From an uncultured Hungatella sp. (GTDB lineage Bacteria > Bacillota > Clostridia > Lachnospirales > Lachnospiraceae): a DNA stretch of 64,000 bases. A model generated the notes under the pieces. The model searched no databases and was not told where the DNA came from. It worked only from the letters and a program-made list of their open reading frames with translations. Position 1 is the first letter of the stretch. Every line of letters begins with the position of its first letter. Positions 50,539 through 59,915 of the stretch are shown here, one piece after another. The translations under genes and the position numbers were made by a program. The stretch covers positions 44,360 through 108,359 of the forward strand of contig CATLBR010000010.1 of the NCBI GenBank assembly GCA_949879795.1. Direction: 5' to 3'.

Positions 50539-52251
50539 TTACTGATTGATGAACTCCTTCATGTAAGCCTCTACTTCCTTTGCTGTAGTAAAGCTCATGG
50601 CTTTGTCCGCCACTGCCTGAAGCTCTTCGGTGCTGAATTCTGTAATCATCTTTCTGGATCTCAGTATCGCCGAAGAACTCATGCTGAACTCATTGAGTCC
50701 GAAGGCCAGAAGAAGCGGGATCATCATGGGATCACTGGCAGCCTCGCCGCACATACCCACCATGATGCCTTGCTTTCTTCCGCAGCTGATAATGTTGCGA
50801 ATACTGCGCAGCACCGCCGGGTTGAAGGTTGAATACAGATAGGAGATCTTCTCGTTTCCGCGGTCTACGGACATGGTATACTGAGTCAGATCGTTGGTTC
50901 CGATGCTGAAGAAGTCCACCTCCTTGGCAAATACATCTGCCATCAGAGAAGCGGCTGCCGTCTCCACCATAATACCCACCTGAATCTCCTTGTTATAATC
51001 GATTCCCTCCGCATCCAGCTCTTTCTTCACATCTTCGATGAGAGCCTTGGCCTCCCGAATCTCGTCAAGACAGGTAATCATGGGAATCATGATCTTGATC
51101 CCGCCGAATGCGCTGGCCCTGAGAAGTGCCCGCAACTGCGGACGGTAAATGTCTTCCTTGCGGTCCAGGCACAGGCGGATGGCGCGGTAGCCCAGGAACG
51201 GGTTCTCGTCCTTCGCCAGTCCCATGTAGGGGATCTCTTTATCACCGCCGATATCCAGAGTGCGGATGATCACCGGCTTGCCTGCCAGTCCTACTGCAAC
51301 CTTTTTATATGCCTCAAACTGCTCCTCCTCTGTAGGCATGGAGGTGCGGTCCATAAACAAAAACTCTGTGCGGAACAATCCCACGCCCTCGCCGTCATAC
51401 TGAAGAACCTTGGCTACATCCTCGGGATTGCCAATATTGGCAACCAGTTCGATGTGCACACCGTCTTTTGTCACCGTGGGCATACCGATATATTTTTCAA
51501 GTTCTTTCTTCTCTTTCAGGAACACATCTCTCTTGGCAGTATATTCAGCCACCTCTACGTCTGTAGGATTCACAATCACGATGCCTTCGCTGCCGTCAAG
51601 AACAATGAAGTCACCCTCCTGAATGTTGTCCATCACGCCATTCACCGCCACTACTGCCGGGATCTCCAGGGCCCTCGCCAGGATGGCGCTGTGAGAGGTT
51701 TTGCCTCCCAGCTCCGTGACGATACCGGTCACGTTAGCAGGATTGATCCCTGCCGTCATAGACGGAGTCAGGTCTTTTGCCACAATAATACTTCCCTCCG
51801 GCAGGGAGGCGATATCCACCGGCTTGATCCCCTGCAGCACCTGCTGCAATCTGGTCTTGATATCTCTCATATCTGTGGCTCTCTGCTGCATCAGCTCGTC
51901 GTCCATGGACGCGAACATATCCGCATAAGTGGTGCAGGTGGTCTCGATAGCGTACTCGCTGCAGACACCGTCTTTCTTGATGGCATCCTCAATTCCGCTG
52001 GTCAGCATGGGATCCGCCAGCAGCATCAGATGTCCGTTCATGATCTCTGCTTCCTTCTCCCCTACCTTGGTGGCCAAATCGTCCCTCAGCACGGTTGTCT
52101 GAGCAACAGTATCTGCCAACGCTCCCCTAAAGCGCTGAACTTCTGCCTCCACACTTGCCACCTTGTCCGGACGGATCACCATCTCCACTTCTTTGATAAC
52201 TGCCGCTTTGCCGATGCCGATACCTGCTGACGCATTAGTTCCCTTAAACAT
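50539..52251 (-). CDS. ptsI: Phosphoenolpyruvate-protein phosphotransferase (PTS enzyme I)
   Basis: A 570-residue protein of standard EI length. The phosphorylated histidine is in ELGGKTSHSAILARALEIP (about residue 190). The PEP-binding domain has VGLFRTEFLFMDRTSMPTEE, RTLDIGGDKEIPYMG and SIGTNDLTQYTMSVDRGNE (about 450), and the C-terminal cysteine is in GMCGEAASDP. It passes phosphate from PEP to HPr, encoded 29 bp upstream. Control may come through the joint operon with cdaAR. Confidence 0.97.
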   Translation of the reverse strand: MFKGTNASAGIGIGKAAVIKEVEMVIRPDKVASVEAEVQRFRGALADTVAQTTVLRDDLATKVGEKEAEIMNGHLMLLADPMLTSGIEDAIKKDGVCSEYAIETTCTTYADMFASMDDELMQQRATDMRDIKTRLQQVLQGIKPVDIASLPEGSIIVAKDLTPSMTAGINPANVTGIVTELGGKTSHSAILARALEIPAVVAVNGVMDNIQEGDFIVLDGSEGIVIVNPTDVEVAEYTAKRDVFLKEKKELEKYIGMPTVTKDGVHIELVANIGNPEDVAKVLQYDGEGVGLFRTEFLFMDRTSMPTEEEQFEAYKKVAVGLAGKPVIIRTLDIGGDKEIPYMGLAKDENPFLGYRAIRLCLDRKEDIYRPQLRALLRASAFGGIKIMIPMITCLDEIREAKALIEDVKKELDAEGIDYNKEIQVGIMVETAAASLMADVFAKEVDFFSIGTNDLTQYTMSVDRGNEKISYLYSTFNPAVLRSIRNIISCGRKQGIMVGMCGEAASDPMMIPLLLAFGLNEFSMSSSAILRSRKMITEFSTEELQAVADKAMSFTTAKEVEAYMKEFINQ

Positions 52252-52280
52252 AATGCTTCCCCTCCTTAAAATTAGTGTAA

Positions 52281-52544
52281 TTATTCACCCAGGCCGTCTT
52301 CTACGACCTTGATCATGGAATCCAACGCCTCCTGCTCATCTTCTCCCTCACAGATAAACTCAATCTCGTCACCGGACTTTACACAGGCCCCCAGGACGCT
52401 GAGCACGCTCTTGGCGTTGGCTGTGGTGTGTTCGGTCTGAAACTGTATCTTGGATTTGTAAAGAATCGCTTTATTACAAAGAATCCCTGCCGGTCTCAAG
52501 TGCAGGCCGGTCAGATTCCTGATCACTACTTTTGCTCTTACCAT
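52281..52544 (-). CDS. ptsH: PTS phosphocarrier protein HPr
   Basis: An 87-residue HPr. The phosphorylated His is in NLTGLHLRPAGILCNKA (His-15 equivalent), and the regulatory Ser-46 equivalent is in ANAKSVLSVLGACVKSG. It carries phosphate from enzyme I to sugar permeases, and as P-Ser-HPr acts in catabolite control in Firmicutes. It lies 17 bp after cdaR and 29 bp before ptsI. Confidence 0.96.
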   Translation of the reverse strand: MVRAKVVIRNLTGLHLRPAGILCNKAILYKSKIQFQTEHTTANAKSVLSVLGACVKSGDEIEFICEGEDEQEALDSMIKVVEDGLGE

Positions 52545-52561
52545 ATAAGTCTACCTCTCCA

Positions 52562-53890
52562 TCACTCTGTCGCTGCTGTGTCCGTTGTATCCGTTGGCTG
52601 GCTTTCCCCTCCGTTCTCTCCGCTCTCTTCAGACGGCTCCTCCGGGGCAATCTCCTTTATGCGGATCCACATGGGTTCTGACCTGGTCTGTTCAAAGCCT
52701 TCCGGCAGTTCCACCTCTACACTCACATTTACATATCCCGGCCCCAGCATGGACACATCTGCATGTCCAGTCAGGCTGCCCAGATCCAGACGGTCCAGGT
52801 CCTCCGTGAGACCTCTGATCCACACCGTGACCTGACTGTCGTCAAATTCATATTCGTACTCATCGGACATTCCTGTCACGGTCAGCCTGCGGGTATTAAA
52901 CACGACGCTTCTATCCTCCAGCTTTTCCACTCTCAAAGTGATCATGGCTTCTGTGGCAGACGCGGCCGCCATACTTACATTATCAGGCAAAAGCTCATTT
53001 AAGTCAACCTCTACAGTCACATCTCCTGTAGCGCCGTCCACATTCAGCAGTTCCCCCGGAACCGTAATCATGCTCAGGGAGGCCAGCGCCGACTTCATTC
53101 CTTCCACCGAGATGGTCCTCACGTCACTGTCCACTCCCGTGAACCGGTATCCGTCAGCCACCTCTCCGCTCACCTGGAAATCAAGGCTCAGATTCTTCAC
53201 TCTCAGAACGCTTACCTGGTAATCCACCTCCGTGCGGCTCAAGCTCACCTGGTCTTTCAAATCGGCAAGCTCATTGCCGTTGGCATCATACAGAATCACC
53301 CTGCTGCTCCCTGAAACGTCGGTCTCAATACCCGACACATCGATCTCCGTTCCTACCGAGCTGATCTGTCCTACCACCGATACAGGGCCGGTGATATAGA
53401 CATACTCCGGCCTCACCATCACGTTTCCGATGGCATAGCCCTCCTCCGCCTCACCGCTGACATCGGGAACCACATCAAACCGCTTTCTCTGCAGCTCCTC
53501 CGTCTGAATCCGAACTACTCCCGGCTTCACTGTCACGGCGCCCTCGATAAGACCTCTGGCATCCCGGTTGATGATCTCCACATTCACCGGGATAGAGCCT
53601 GTCACGTCGTAGAGATTGGCCAGATCCGCGCTGGCGTAGAAATCGCTGGATGACACTTTATACCGGTCCCTGGTCCTCACCTCGTAGGTGACAGTCACTG
53701 TCTTTTTCCCGATAATCTCGTAAGTCAGGTTGGCCCTGCTCAGAATGTCTTCATTGATCATCTCCACAGGGACTTCCTCAGAATCCACCACCAGGGGGTT
53801 CACCACATTGACTACCATAAACCACGCGAAAATGGCAAGGCCGATGGACAGAAATTTCAGTCCCAGATTATTTGTCAGTTTTTCTTTCAT
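52562..53890 (-). CDS. cdaR: CdaR, YbbR-domain regulator of diadenylate cyclase
   Basis: A 442-residue protein with one N-terminal membrane anchor (LGLKFLSIGLAIFAWFMVVN) followed by four YbbR-type beta domains outside the cell (for example VEVDLNELLPDNVSMAAASA). An acidic tail (PEEPSEESGENGGES) ends it. CdaR binds and modulates CdaA. The start overlaps the cdaA stop by 23 bp, so the two are co-translated, as in most Firmicutes. Confidence 0.92.
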   Translation of the reverse strand: MKEKLTNNLGLKFLSIGLAIFAWFMVVNVVNPLVVDSEEVPVEMINEDILSRANLTYEIIGKKTVTVTYEVRTRDRYKVSSSDFYASADLANLYDVTGSIPVNVEIINRDARGLIEGAVTVKPGVVRIQTEELQRKRFDVVPDVSGEAEEGYAIGNVMVRPEYVYITGPVSVVGQISSVGTEIDVSGIETDVSGSSRVILYDANGNELADLKDQVSLSRTEVDYQVSVLRVKNLSLDFQVSGEVADGYRFTGVDSDVRTISVEGMKSALASLSMITVPGELLNVDGATGDVTVEVDLNELLPDNVSMAAASATEAMITLRVEKLEDRSVVFNTRRLTVTGMSDEYEYEFDDSQVTVWIRGLTEDLDRLDLGSLTGHADVSMLGPGYVNVSVEVELPEGFEQTRSEPMWIRIKEIAPEEPSEESGENGGESQPTDTTDTAATE

Positions 53891-54743
53891 CTTTCAGCCT
53901 TCCTCTCCAAATCCTGAAACGATTGGCAGATGATTCTTCCTGGACAAAATACTCAGTCAGAATCTTGTTGAGAGACTGGGCGTCGCCGACTGCCCTCAGG
54001 TTCCCGTGTTCTGCCAGTGACACACGGCCTGTCTCCTCGGAAACCACGATGGTAAGACTGTCTGCCACCTCGCTGATCCCCACCGCCGCCCGGTGCCTGG
54101 TTCCCAGGGCCTTGTTGATGCTGCCGTTGTCAGAAAGGGGCAGATAACAGGTTGCCGCCGCCACACGGTTGCCGCGGATGATCACCGCACCGTCGTGAAG
54201 AGGCGTATTGTGCTCAAAAATATTGATCAGAAGCTGGCTGGTGACAATACCGTCAACCACAATCCCCGTCCTCTCGATATCCTTCAGAGGAGATCCCTTT
54301 TCAATGACCATCAAGGCTCCTGTCTTGACCTTTGCCATCTCGAAGGAAGCCCTCACCAGCTCATTCACTGTCTTTTCCGTAAATCCCGTGTCTCTCTTGC
54401 TGTCGTCAAAGGGCAGAAACACGCTGACTAAATTCTTGCTCCCCAGCTGCTCCAAAGCCCTTCTCAGCTCCGGCTGGAAAATTATAACCAGAGCCGTGGT
54501 CGCCAGCAGAGCCGTCTTTTCCAGAATCCACATGATTGTATCCAGTTTTAATATATATGTGAACATGGCGAATCCCAAAATAAAGACAATTCCCTTCAGC
54601 AGTGTCCATGCCCTGGTGTTTTTTATCCAAAGGAGAATCTCATAGATCAAAAACGCGATAATAATGATCTCTACTATATTCATGTATGTAATCTTTGGTA
54701 AAAAAGACATCCAGCTGTGCAGCATGGTAAGGATATCTGCCAT
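53868..54743 (-). CDS. cdaA: Diadenylate cyclase CdaA
   Basis: A 291-residue membrane enzyme making cyclic di-AMP, an essential second messenger for potassium and cell-wall homeostasis. Three N-terminal membrane helices precede the DAC domain with both catalytic motifs: TPLHDGAVIIRG (DGA, about 190) and ALGTRHRAAVGISEVADSLT (RHR, about 220). I start at 54743 (MADILTMLH), preceded by GGAGGTGG; the open frame reaches 54773. Partner cdaR follows, but no glmM is seen; ptsH and ptsI come next instead. Confidence 0.95.
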   Translation of the reverse strand: MADILTMLHSWMSFLPKITYMNIVEIIIIAFLIYEILLWIKNTRAWTLLKGIVFILGFAMFTYILKLDTIMWILEKTALLATTALVIIFQPELRRALEQLGSKNLVSVFLPFDDSKRDTGFTEKTVNELVRASFEMAKVKTGALMVIEKGSPLKDIERTGIVVDGIVTSQLLINIFEHNTPLHDGAVIIRGNRVAAATCYLPLSDNGSINKALGTRHRAAVGISEVADSLTIVVSEETGRVSLAEHGNLRAVGDAQSLNKILTEYFVQEESSANRFRIWRGRLKDERKTDK

Positions 54744-54820
54744 ATTCCCACCTCCTTTTCTTTCACTTTCCACAGCTGTCTCTCGATCTCACAGCTGTCT
54801 TCCCTCCCGCCTGCCCGCGG

Positions 54821-55780
54821 TTACCTCTCCGGAAACTCTCTGACTCTCCGGTTCTTGGACGAATTGATCTTCTGCACCTTCACATCCGGCGCCGACACGG
54901 TAATCTTCGGAACTGCCTTCACATAATAATAGTAGTCGTCATCCTGAAACTGAAGATACTCTGTCCGGCTGTAGTCTACAGCAAAGATAAAAAAATTATA
55001 CACCAGCGCTATCAGCACCGAAACCATACTCCCTGCCAGCAGTTCTATGACGGACGTAGAAATGTCGAATACAAAATCGCCTATAAAGATCACCGCAAGC
55101 TGTACCAGTGCTCCTGTCACAATCGCGATATGCCACGCGTAATCCACCGACAGGATCCGAATCAGATACACCGCCAGAATCCCCGCCGCACAGACGGCAA
55201 TCATCAGCAGCATCTGATTGTTGGAGATGATATTTTTTACAAGCTGAACATACTTCTGGATAATGTCAACCGACGCGTCGTTGGTCAAAACCCCCACATT
55301 CTGTTTGACATACTGCATAATATAGTACACAAATACGCCGCAGCTCACGGGAATCACCCCCGACAGCCCGCCGGAAAGCCCCGCAAGAATAGGAATGGCA
55401 TAGGGAATCCTGAGATAGAAAAAAACAGGTGTCAGCAGCAGCAGGTAGCTGTCTCCCGGCTGAAAGGCGTAGTACAAAATCGACACCATCACCAGCAGAA
55501 CCGCAAGTATCAGCGTCATCTCCATGGACACACTGCTTACATGTCCCAGGAGCACCAGACCTGCCAGAAACGATATGACCCCGTAAGGCAGAAAAGAACA
55601 AGCCAGAGCCAGCACCACAGGAATCACCGGATTCTTCAGCTTAGCCATAAATCCCACATTGATATTCAGCATAAAAAACACAGCCAGTCCCAGTCCGAAC
55701 TTCACAAACGGGATGATAAACGCGTCATATTTCCCGTAAAACGATCTCAATTTCTCCCTGAACACCAACAGAGCCATCAT
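54821..55780 (-). CDS. Multi-pass membrane protein of unknown function
   Basis: A 319-residue protein with nine or ten membrane helices and a C-terminal cytoplasmic tail rich in Asp and Tyr (FQDDDYYYYVKAVPKITVSA, about 280). The helices (FVKFGLGLAVFFMLNINVGF; IPVVLALACSFLPYGVISFL; AIPILAGLSGGLSGVIPVSC) suggest a transport or assembly role, but no family is recognised. It overlaps the preceding small membrane gene by ATGA and lies 77 bp before cdaA, so it may be functionally linked to c-di-AMP signalling. Inference from position only. Confidence 0.72.
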   Translation of the reverse strand: MMALLVFREKLRSFYGKYDAFIIPFVKFGLGLAVFFMLNINVGFMAKLKNPVIPVVLALACSFLPYGVISFLAGLVLLGHVSSVSMEMTLILAVLLVMVSILYYAFQPGDSYLLLLTPVFFYLRIPYAIPILAGLSGGLSGVIPVSCGVFVYYIMQYVKQNVGVLTNDASVDIIQKYVQLVKNIISNNQMLLMIAVCAAGILAVYLIRILSVDYAWHIAIVTGALVQLAVIFIGDFVFDISTSVIELLAGSMVSVLIALVYNFFIFAVDYSRTEYLQFQDDDYYYYVKAVPKITVSAPDVKVQKINSSKNRRVREFPER

Positions 55781-56196
55781 AGCCTTCTACCTCCCTGCCC
55801 AGTTTTCCCCTGCAGTTCATAGCGCTTCTCCAGTCTTCTGAGCTTTGCAGCATACACCTTCATCCCCCTCTTAGCATACTCGTACCTTCTCCAGTACACC
55901 ACGCAGGTAATCAAAAGATACACCACCAGCCCTGCCACATAAGCCGTCACATACAGGCTGAGATTGTCCTGAATCTTGCTGAAATCCAGCGACTCCAGGA
56001 GAGCCTCCGCCTTATAAAGAACCACCAGCCCCGTCCCCAGCAGCCAGCAGAAAGTAAACCCCAAAAAAGACCTCAAAACATACCGCCCAATATAGTCCTC
56101 CCTGAAAAACCGGTTCACCAGAAAAATCTTCCGCCCCTCCCGCTTCTCAAACATTCCTATACTGGTCATCAACTTTATCTTTTCCTCATTCAACAT
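55777..56196 (-). CDS. Small two-helix membrane protein, first gene of the cdaA-ptsHI run
   Basis: A 139-residue protein with a basic N-terminus (FEKREGRKIFLVNRFFREDY), two membrane helices (SFLGFTFCWLLGTGLVVLYK and LYVTAYVAGLVVYLLITCVV) and a basic cytoplasmic tail. It overlaps the next membrane protein by ATGA, so the two likely form a complex. No family recognised. Confidence 0.72.
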   Translation of the reverse strand: MLNEEKIKLMTSIGMFEKREGRKIFLVNRFFREDYIGRYVLRSFLGFTFCWLLGTGLVVLYKAEALLESLDFSKIQDNLSLYVTAYVAGLVVYLLITCVVYWRRYEYAKRGMKVYAAKLRRLEKRYELQGKTGQGGRRL

Positions 56197-56274
56197 CTAC
56201 ATCTCACCACCCACAGCCAAATACAAAAAAACAATATCTAAGTAAGTATAGCACAAATTTTCCACGCTGGCAAT

Positions 56275-56406
56275 GAGCAGTGCGGAAAAATAAAAGTACA
56301 AACGGTTGTCGGGAGCTTGCTCACGTAAAACCATTTGTACTTTTATTTTTCCATAGGGCGAAGCCCGAGGAGCGAGATGGCGCTACGCGCCATCTCGCGG
56401 CACTGC
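56275..56406 (+). repeat. Structured intergenic repeat, family B copy 2
   Basis: This element fills part of the 315-bp gap between 56196 and 56512. It begins GAGCAGTGCGGAAAAA, then forms a 24-bp stem with one mismatch (56284-56307 with 56329-56352) around a loop containing GAGCTTGCTC. It continues CCATAGGGCGAAGCCCGAGGAGCGAGATGG and ends with a perfect 11-bp hairpin (CGAGATGGCGC-TAC-GCGCCATCTCG, 56373-56397) and GCACTGC, which pairs with GCAGTGC at the start. The outer frame matches the copy at 34210-34320 on the other strand; the inner stem differs in sequence but not in shape. The remaining 100 bp (56407-56511) are C-rich with nothing recognisable. Confidence 0.72.
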
Positions 56407-56511
56407 GGACTCCCCCCTCCCATCCCTCCCCTCCCCAAAGCGCCGCTCGCCCCTCCGGGGCCGAGCCAGCCCGCCCCCCAATTCCTCCCTCCCCGTCCTC
56501 ATCTCATCCTT

Positions 56512-57723
56512 CTACTCATACCTCAACGCGTCAATCGGATCCGCCTTAGCCGCCTTAGACGCAGGATACAGTCCAAAAAACACTCCCACCGCCGCCGAAA
56601 ACGACACTGCCAGCACCACCACCGACGGCCTGATCACTGCCCCGATTCCAAAAGCCATTCCGATCCCCGACACAAGCCCGACACCGATCAAGATCCCGAT
56701 AATCCCCCCGCAAGCCGACAAAATCGCTGACTCCGTCAAAAACTGTATCAAAATATCTCTAGTCTTCGCCCCCAGCGACTTCCTGATTCCGATCTCCCTG
56801 GTTCTCTCCGTCACCGATACCAGCATGATATTCATAATCCCTATTCCCCCCACCAGCAGAGAAATCGCCGCAATTCCCCCCACTGCCGCCGACAGTCCGC
56901 CCATGACCGTATCCACGGAGTTCATCTGTTCCATAGCCGTCTCCATATACATATCTTCCGGATTTCTCCCCTTAATGTTGGCCACATAAGCCTTCAGCTG
57001 ATCAAAAAATTCATTAAGTTCCACATCCTCGCTGGCAAACAAACGCAGATAATAAAAATAGTCATTGGGCCATGTGAGCAAAGTGTACGGAATAAACGCG
57101 GACCCCCGGTCCGACCGTCCTCCCATCATCAGCGCCTGGAACGGGCTCATCTCCTTTTTATACACCCCCACCACCGTAAACTCATCCACATTTCCATACA
57201 GCTCCGTCCGGAACGTCTGCCCCACCGCATTCTCCATCCCAAACAGCAGCATGGCGCTGTCCACATCCATGACCACACTCTTCTTCCGTCCCAGCACGTC
57301 TCCCTCATTCAGATACCTTCCATAAACCATATCCACAGGCTGCACATCGATATAATTGTAATCAATCCCCGTAAAGTCAAAATTCACCTTGGTTTTCTTG
57401 TTGACCGCCTCAGCCCCTGTGGAGGCAGCACTGTCTATATAAGTTACAGAGTCACCGAACACCTCTCTCACTCTCTCCAGATCATCCAGAGTAAAATAGT
57501 CGCTCATCCTCCTGTCGTCGATCCAATACCCCACACACAGATAAGCCTGGGTCACCCCTACATCTTTATACAAATCTGCAAACAGACTTCTCATGGTATC
57601 TCCGATAGAGACTATAGAAATAACCGCCCCGATGCCAATGATGATTCCCAGCATGGTCAGGAATGACCGCATCTTGTTGACCCGAATGGCAGAAAACGCC
57701 ATACTCATATTCTCAAACAGCAC
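56512..57723 (-). CDS. MacB-type ABC transporter permease
   Basis: A 403-residue permease with one N-terminal membrane helix (MRSFLTMLGIIIGIGAVISI), a large extracellular MacB_PCD-like domain, and three C-terminal helices of the FtsX type (SLLVGGIGIMNIMLVSVTER followed by TREIGIRKSLGAKTRDILIQ). It works as a mechanotransmission exporter of peptides or drugs with the ATPase and fusion protein upstream. I start at a GTG (57723) with GGGGGAG 6 nt upstream, overlapping the ATPase stop by 11 bp; an ATG at 57750 is the alternative. Confidence 0.9.
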   Translation of the reverse strand: MLFENMSMAFSAIRVNKMRSFLTMLGIIIGIGAVISIVSIGDTMRSLFADLYKDVGVTQAYLCVGYWIDDRRMSDYFTLDDLERVREVFGDSVTYIDSAASTGAEAVNKKTKVNFDFTGIDYNYIDVQPVDMVYGRYLNEGDVLGRKKSVVMDVDSAMLLFGMENAVGQTFRTELYGNVDEFTVVGVYKKEMSPFQALMMGGRSDRGSAFIPYTLLTWPNDYFYYLRLFASEDVELNEFFDQLKAYVANIKGRNPEDMYMETAMEQMNSVDTVMGGLSAAVGGIAAISLLVGGIGIMNIMLVSVTERTREIGIRKSLGAKTRDILIQFLTESAILSACGGIIGILIGVGLVSGIGMAFGIGAVIRPSVVVLAVSFSAAVGVFFGLYPASKAAKADPIDALRYE

Positions 57724-58420
57724 TTCCCTCTCCCCCTCTCGTCTCGTCACTGATCACCAGCCCGTCCTGAAAACGGATAATCCGGTCCGTGAACTCCGCG
57801 ATATTCTCCTCATGGGTGACCACCACAACCGTGGCACCCTCCTTGTGAAGATCCGAGAACAGTCCCATGATCTCCTCCGACGCCGCCGTATCCAGATTGC
57901 CCGTAGGTTCATCTGCCAGGATCAGCGGCGGTTCATTGGCCAGCGCCCTGGCAATGGCCACCCTCTGTCTCTGTCCTCCCGAGAGCTCGTTAGGCTGATG
58001 CTGAGCCCTGCTTAAAAGCCCTACCCTGTCCAGCAGCTTCAGAGCCCTCTCCCGCCTCGCCTTTTTTCCCACTCTGGCATAGGTCATAGGCAGCTCTACA
58101 TTTTTTAGAGCCGACGTCCTGGAGATCAGGTTAAAAGACTGAAATACAAATCCGATCTTCTTGTTTCGTATCTCCGACAATTGGTTTGGCGTCATGGACG
58201 CCACGTCAATGCCGTCTAAATAATAGTGCCCCATGGAAGGCCGGTCCAGACATCCCAGTATATTCATGAGTGTAGATTTGCCTGATCCCGACTTCCCCAT
58301 GATGGCCACAAACTCTCCTCTGTTGATGGTCAGATTAATCCTCTTAAGTCCCAGAACTTTAATGGCCCCTGTATCATAGATCTTCACCAGATCCTTCAGC
58401 CGAATCAATTCCTCCGCCAT
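57713..58420 (-). CDS. MacB/LolD-type ABC transporter ATPase
   Basis: A 235-residue ATPase with Walker A in [20 protein letters not shown] (about 42), Q-loop FVFQSFNL, signature [15 protein letters not shown] (about 143), Walker [13 protein letters not shown] and H-loop [11 protein letters not shown]. The sequence belongs to the LolD/MacB branch used by export systems. I start at 58420 (MAEELIRL), with AGGTAGGTG upstream; the frame extends to 58453 inside the upstream gene. Seven bp separate it from the fusion protein gene. Confidence 0.95.
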   Translation of the reverse strand: MAEELIRLKDLVKIYDTGAIKVLGLKRINLTINRGEFVAIMGKSGSGKSTLMNILGCLDRPSMGHYYLDGIDVASMTPNQLSEIRNKKIGFVFQSFNLISRTSALKNVELPMTYARVGKKARRERALKLLDRVGLLSRAQHQPNELSGGQRQRVAIARALANEPPLILADEPTGNLDTAASEEIMGLFSDLHKEGATVVVVTHEENIAEFTDRIIRFQDGLVISDETRGGEGSAV

Positions 58421-58427
58421 AATACAC

Positions 58428-59822
58428 CTACCTTCCGGCCCTGTTTTCCACAACGCTCATTCCTTCGGCCAGGCCCTCATAAGGCGCTGTCACGATTCCC
58501 ATGTCTTCCCGGAGAGTTCCTTCCTCCACAGGGATCACCTGCATCTGAATATCGCTCTCCACGCCTTTCTCCACGGCAATCCACCGGATCACACTCTGCT
58601 CCACCGTCAGCACGAAAGTTCCGTCTCCCGTCTCCAAAACTGAGGAGATGGGAACGATCCACGCGTCCTCGGCCTCATCCAGAATAATCTTCGCCCTGGC
58701 TGTGATCCCTGCCATCAGACGGCTCTCCGTCTCCGTAATCTCTATGGTAGTGGGAATCACTCTCTCTGTGGAACCTCCTCCCTTCTCCTCCCCTGTGGGG
58801 GAGATGGCTGTCACCTGGCCGGCAACTGTGCCCCCGTTTAATATATCGGCGGTGATCACAGCCTCCTGCCCTACCCGAATATTGCCGATAGAGTACTCGC
58901 TGACACTGACCTTCATCTCCAGGGAATCCAGATTCTCAATGATGAACATGGGCTTGTCGTCCTCGATCTTGTCCGCGAACCGCCCCACCTTGGTATTGAC
59001 ACGGACCACGGTGCCCGCTATAGGGCTGGTTACCTGCGTATCCTCCAGCTGCTCTTTCTTCTTTTCCAGCTCGAATTCAGCGTTCTTCATCTGCAGAGCA
59101 TAGGACTCGTTGGCTACCGCCCTCCCGTTTTCCACTGTAAAAGTCTTTACCTGTCTCTCGGCTTCCCTCAGCTTATCTCTGGCCGTCTCCCATTCCAGCT
59201 GGGACATACTTCCCGATTGATAGAGCACGCTGGTCCTGTCGTACTCCCTCCGGGCCGCCTCCAGCTGCTGCTGCGCCCCGGCATAGCCGTTCTCCGCAAG
59301 AAGCTGCTGTTCATTGTATGTAGAAACCGCAAGGTCATAGGCATTCTGAGCCATATCTACCTCTTTTCTCACATCACTGTCATCGATGACCGCCAGAAGC
59401 TGCCCCTGTTCCACCCGGTCGCCCTCCTTCACCTGGATCTCAGTCACCTCTGCGTGAAGGTTGGACACCACGTCTACGCTGTCAGTTCCCGACACAGGAC
59501 CGCTGATAGTCAGCTCCGACTGTATAGTTCCCCTGGTGAGCGCCGCCGTGCCCACCATAACCGGCATCTCCTTCTTCCCTCCAAAAACCTTAAAGGCCCC
59601 CGCGGCCGCCAAAACCACCACGGCCGCCATGACAACAGTTCTCTTTCCGCTCCACCGTCTTCCCACTCTCTGCTTTCTCTTTTTTCTCCTCTTGCCTGGC
59701 TGATCAGGCTTCATCAATTCCGCCAGCTCCGCCTCGAACTGCTCTTCCTCCTGTTTAAGTCTGATTTCCTCTTCCGTGTCCTTTATCTTCTGGCTCTCCT
59801 GCATCTTATTGTTCTCGTCCAT
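58428..59822 (-). CDS. Membrane fusion (MacA/HlyD-type) protein of the efflux set
   Basis: A 464-residue protein: a long acidic then basic cytoplasmic N-terminus (about 60 residues; EEEQFEAELAELMKPDQPGK, then RRKKRKQRVGRRWSGKR), one membrane helix (TVVMAAVVVLAAAGAFKVFG), a lipoyl-like half (EVTEIQVKEGDRVEQGQLLA), a coiled-coil hairpin (about 160-250), the second lipoyl half (VTSPIAGTVVRVNTKVGRFA) and beta-barrel domains. It bridges the permease to the cell wall. First gene of a three-gene operon behind a promoter with a palindromic operator. Confidence 0.92.
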   Translation of the reverse strand: MDENNKMQESQKIKDTEEEIRLKQEEEQFEAELAELMKPDQPGKRRKKRKQRVGRRWSGKRTVVMAAVVVLAAAGAFKVFGGKKEMPVMVGTAALTRGTIQSELTISGPVSGTDSVDVVSNLHAEVTEIQVKEGDRVEQGQLLAVIDDSDVRKEVDMAQNAYDLAVSTYNEQQLLAENGYAGAQQQLEAARREYDRTSVLYQSGSMSQLEWETARDKLREAERQVKTFTVENGRAVANESYALQMKNAEFELEKKKEQLEDTQVTSPIAGTVVRVNTKVGRFADKIEDDKPMFIIENLDSLEMKVSVSEYSIGNIRVGQEAVITADILNGGTVAGQVTAISPTGEEKGGGSTERVIPTTIEITETESRLMAGITARAKIILDEAEDAWIVPISSVLETGDGTFVLTVEQSVIRWIAVEKGVESDIQMQVIPVEEGTLREDMGIVTAPYEGLAEGMSVVENRAGR

Positions 59823-59915
59823 TTTGCTCCCCTTTCCCGCGTATACGTCTGTCTCTGACTACTATAACGACAGACAGACTCTTTCAACTTCATAATTTTT
59901 TGCGGTTAGTGTATT

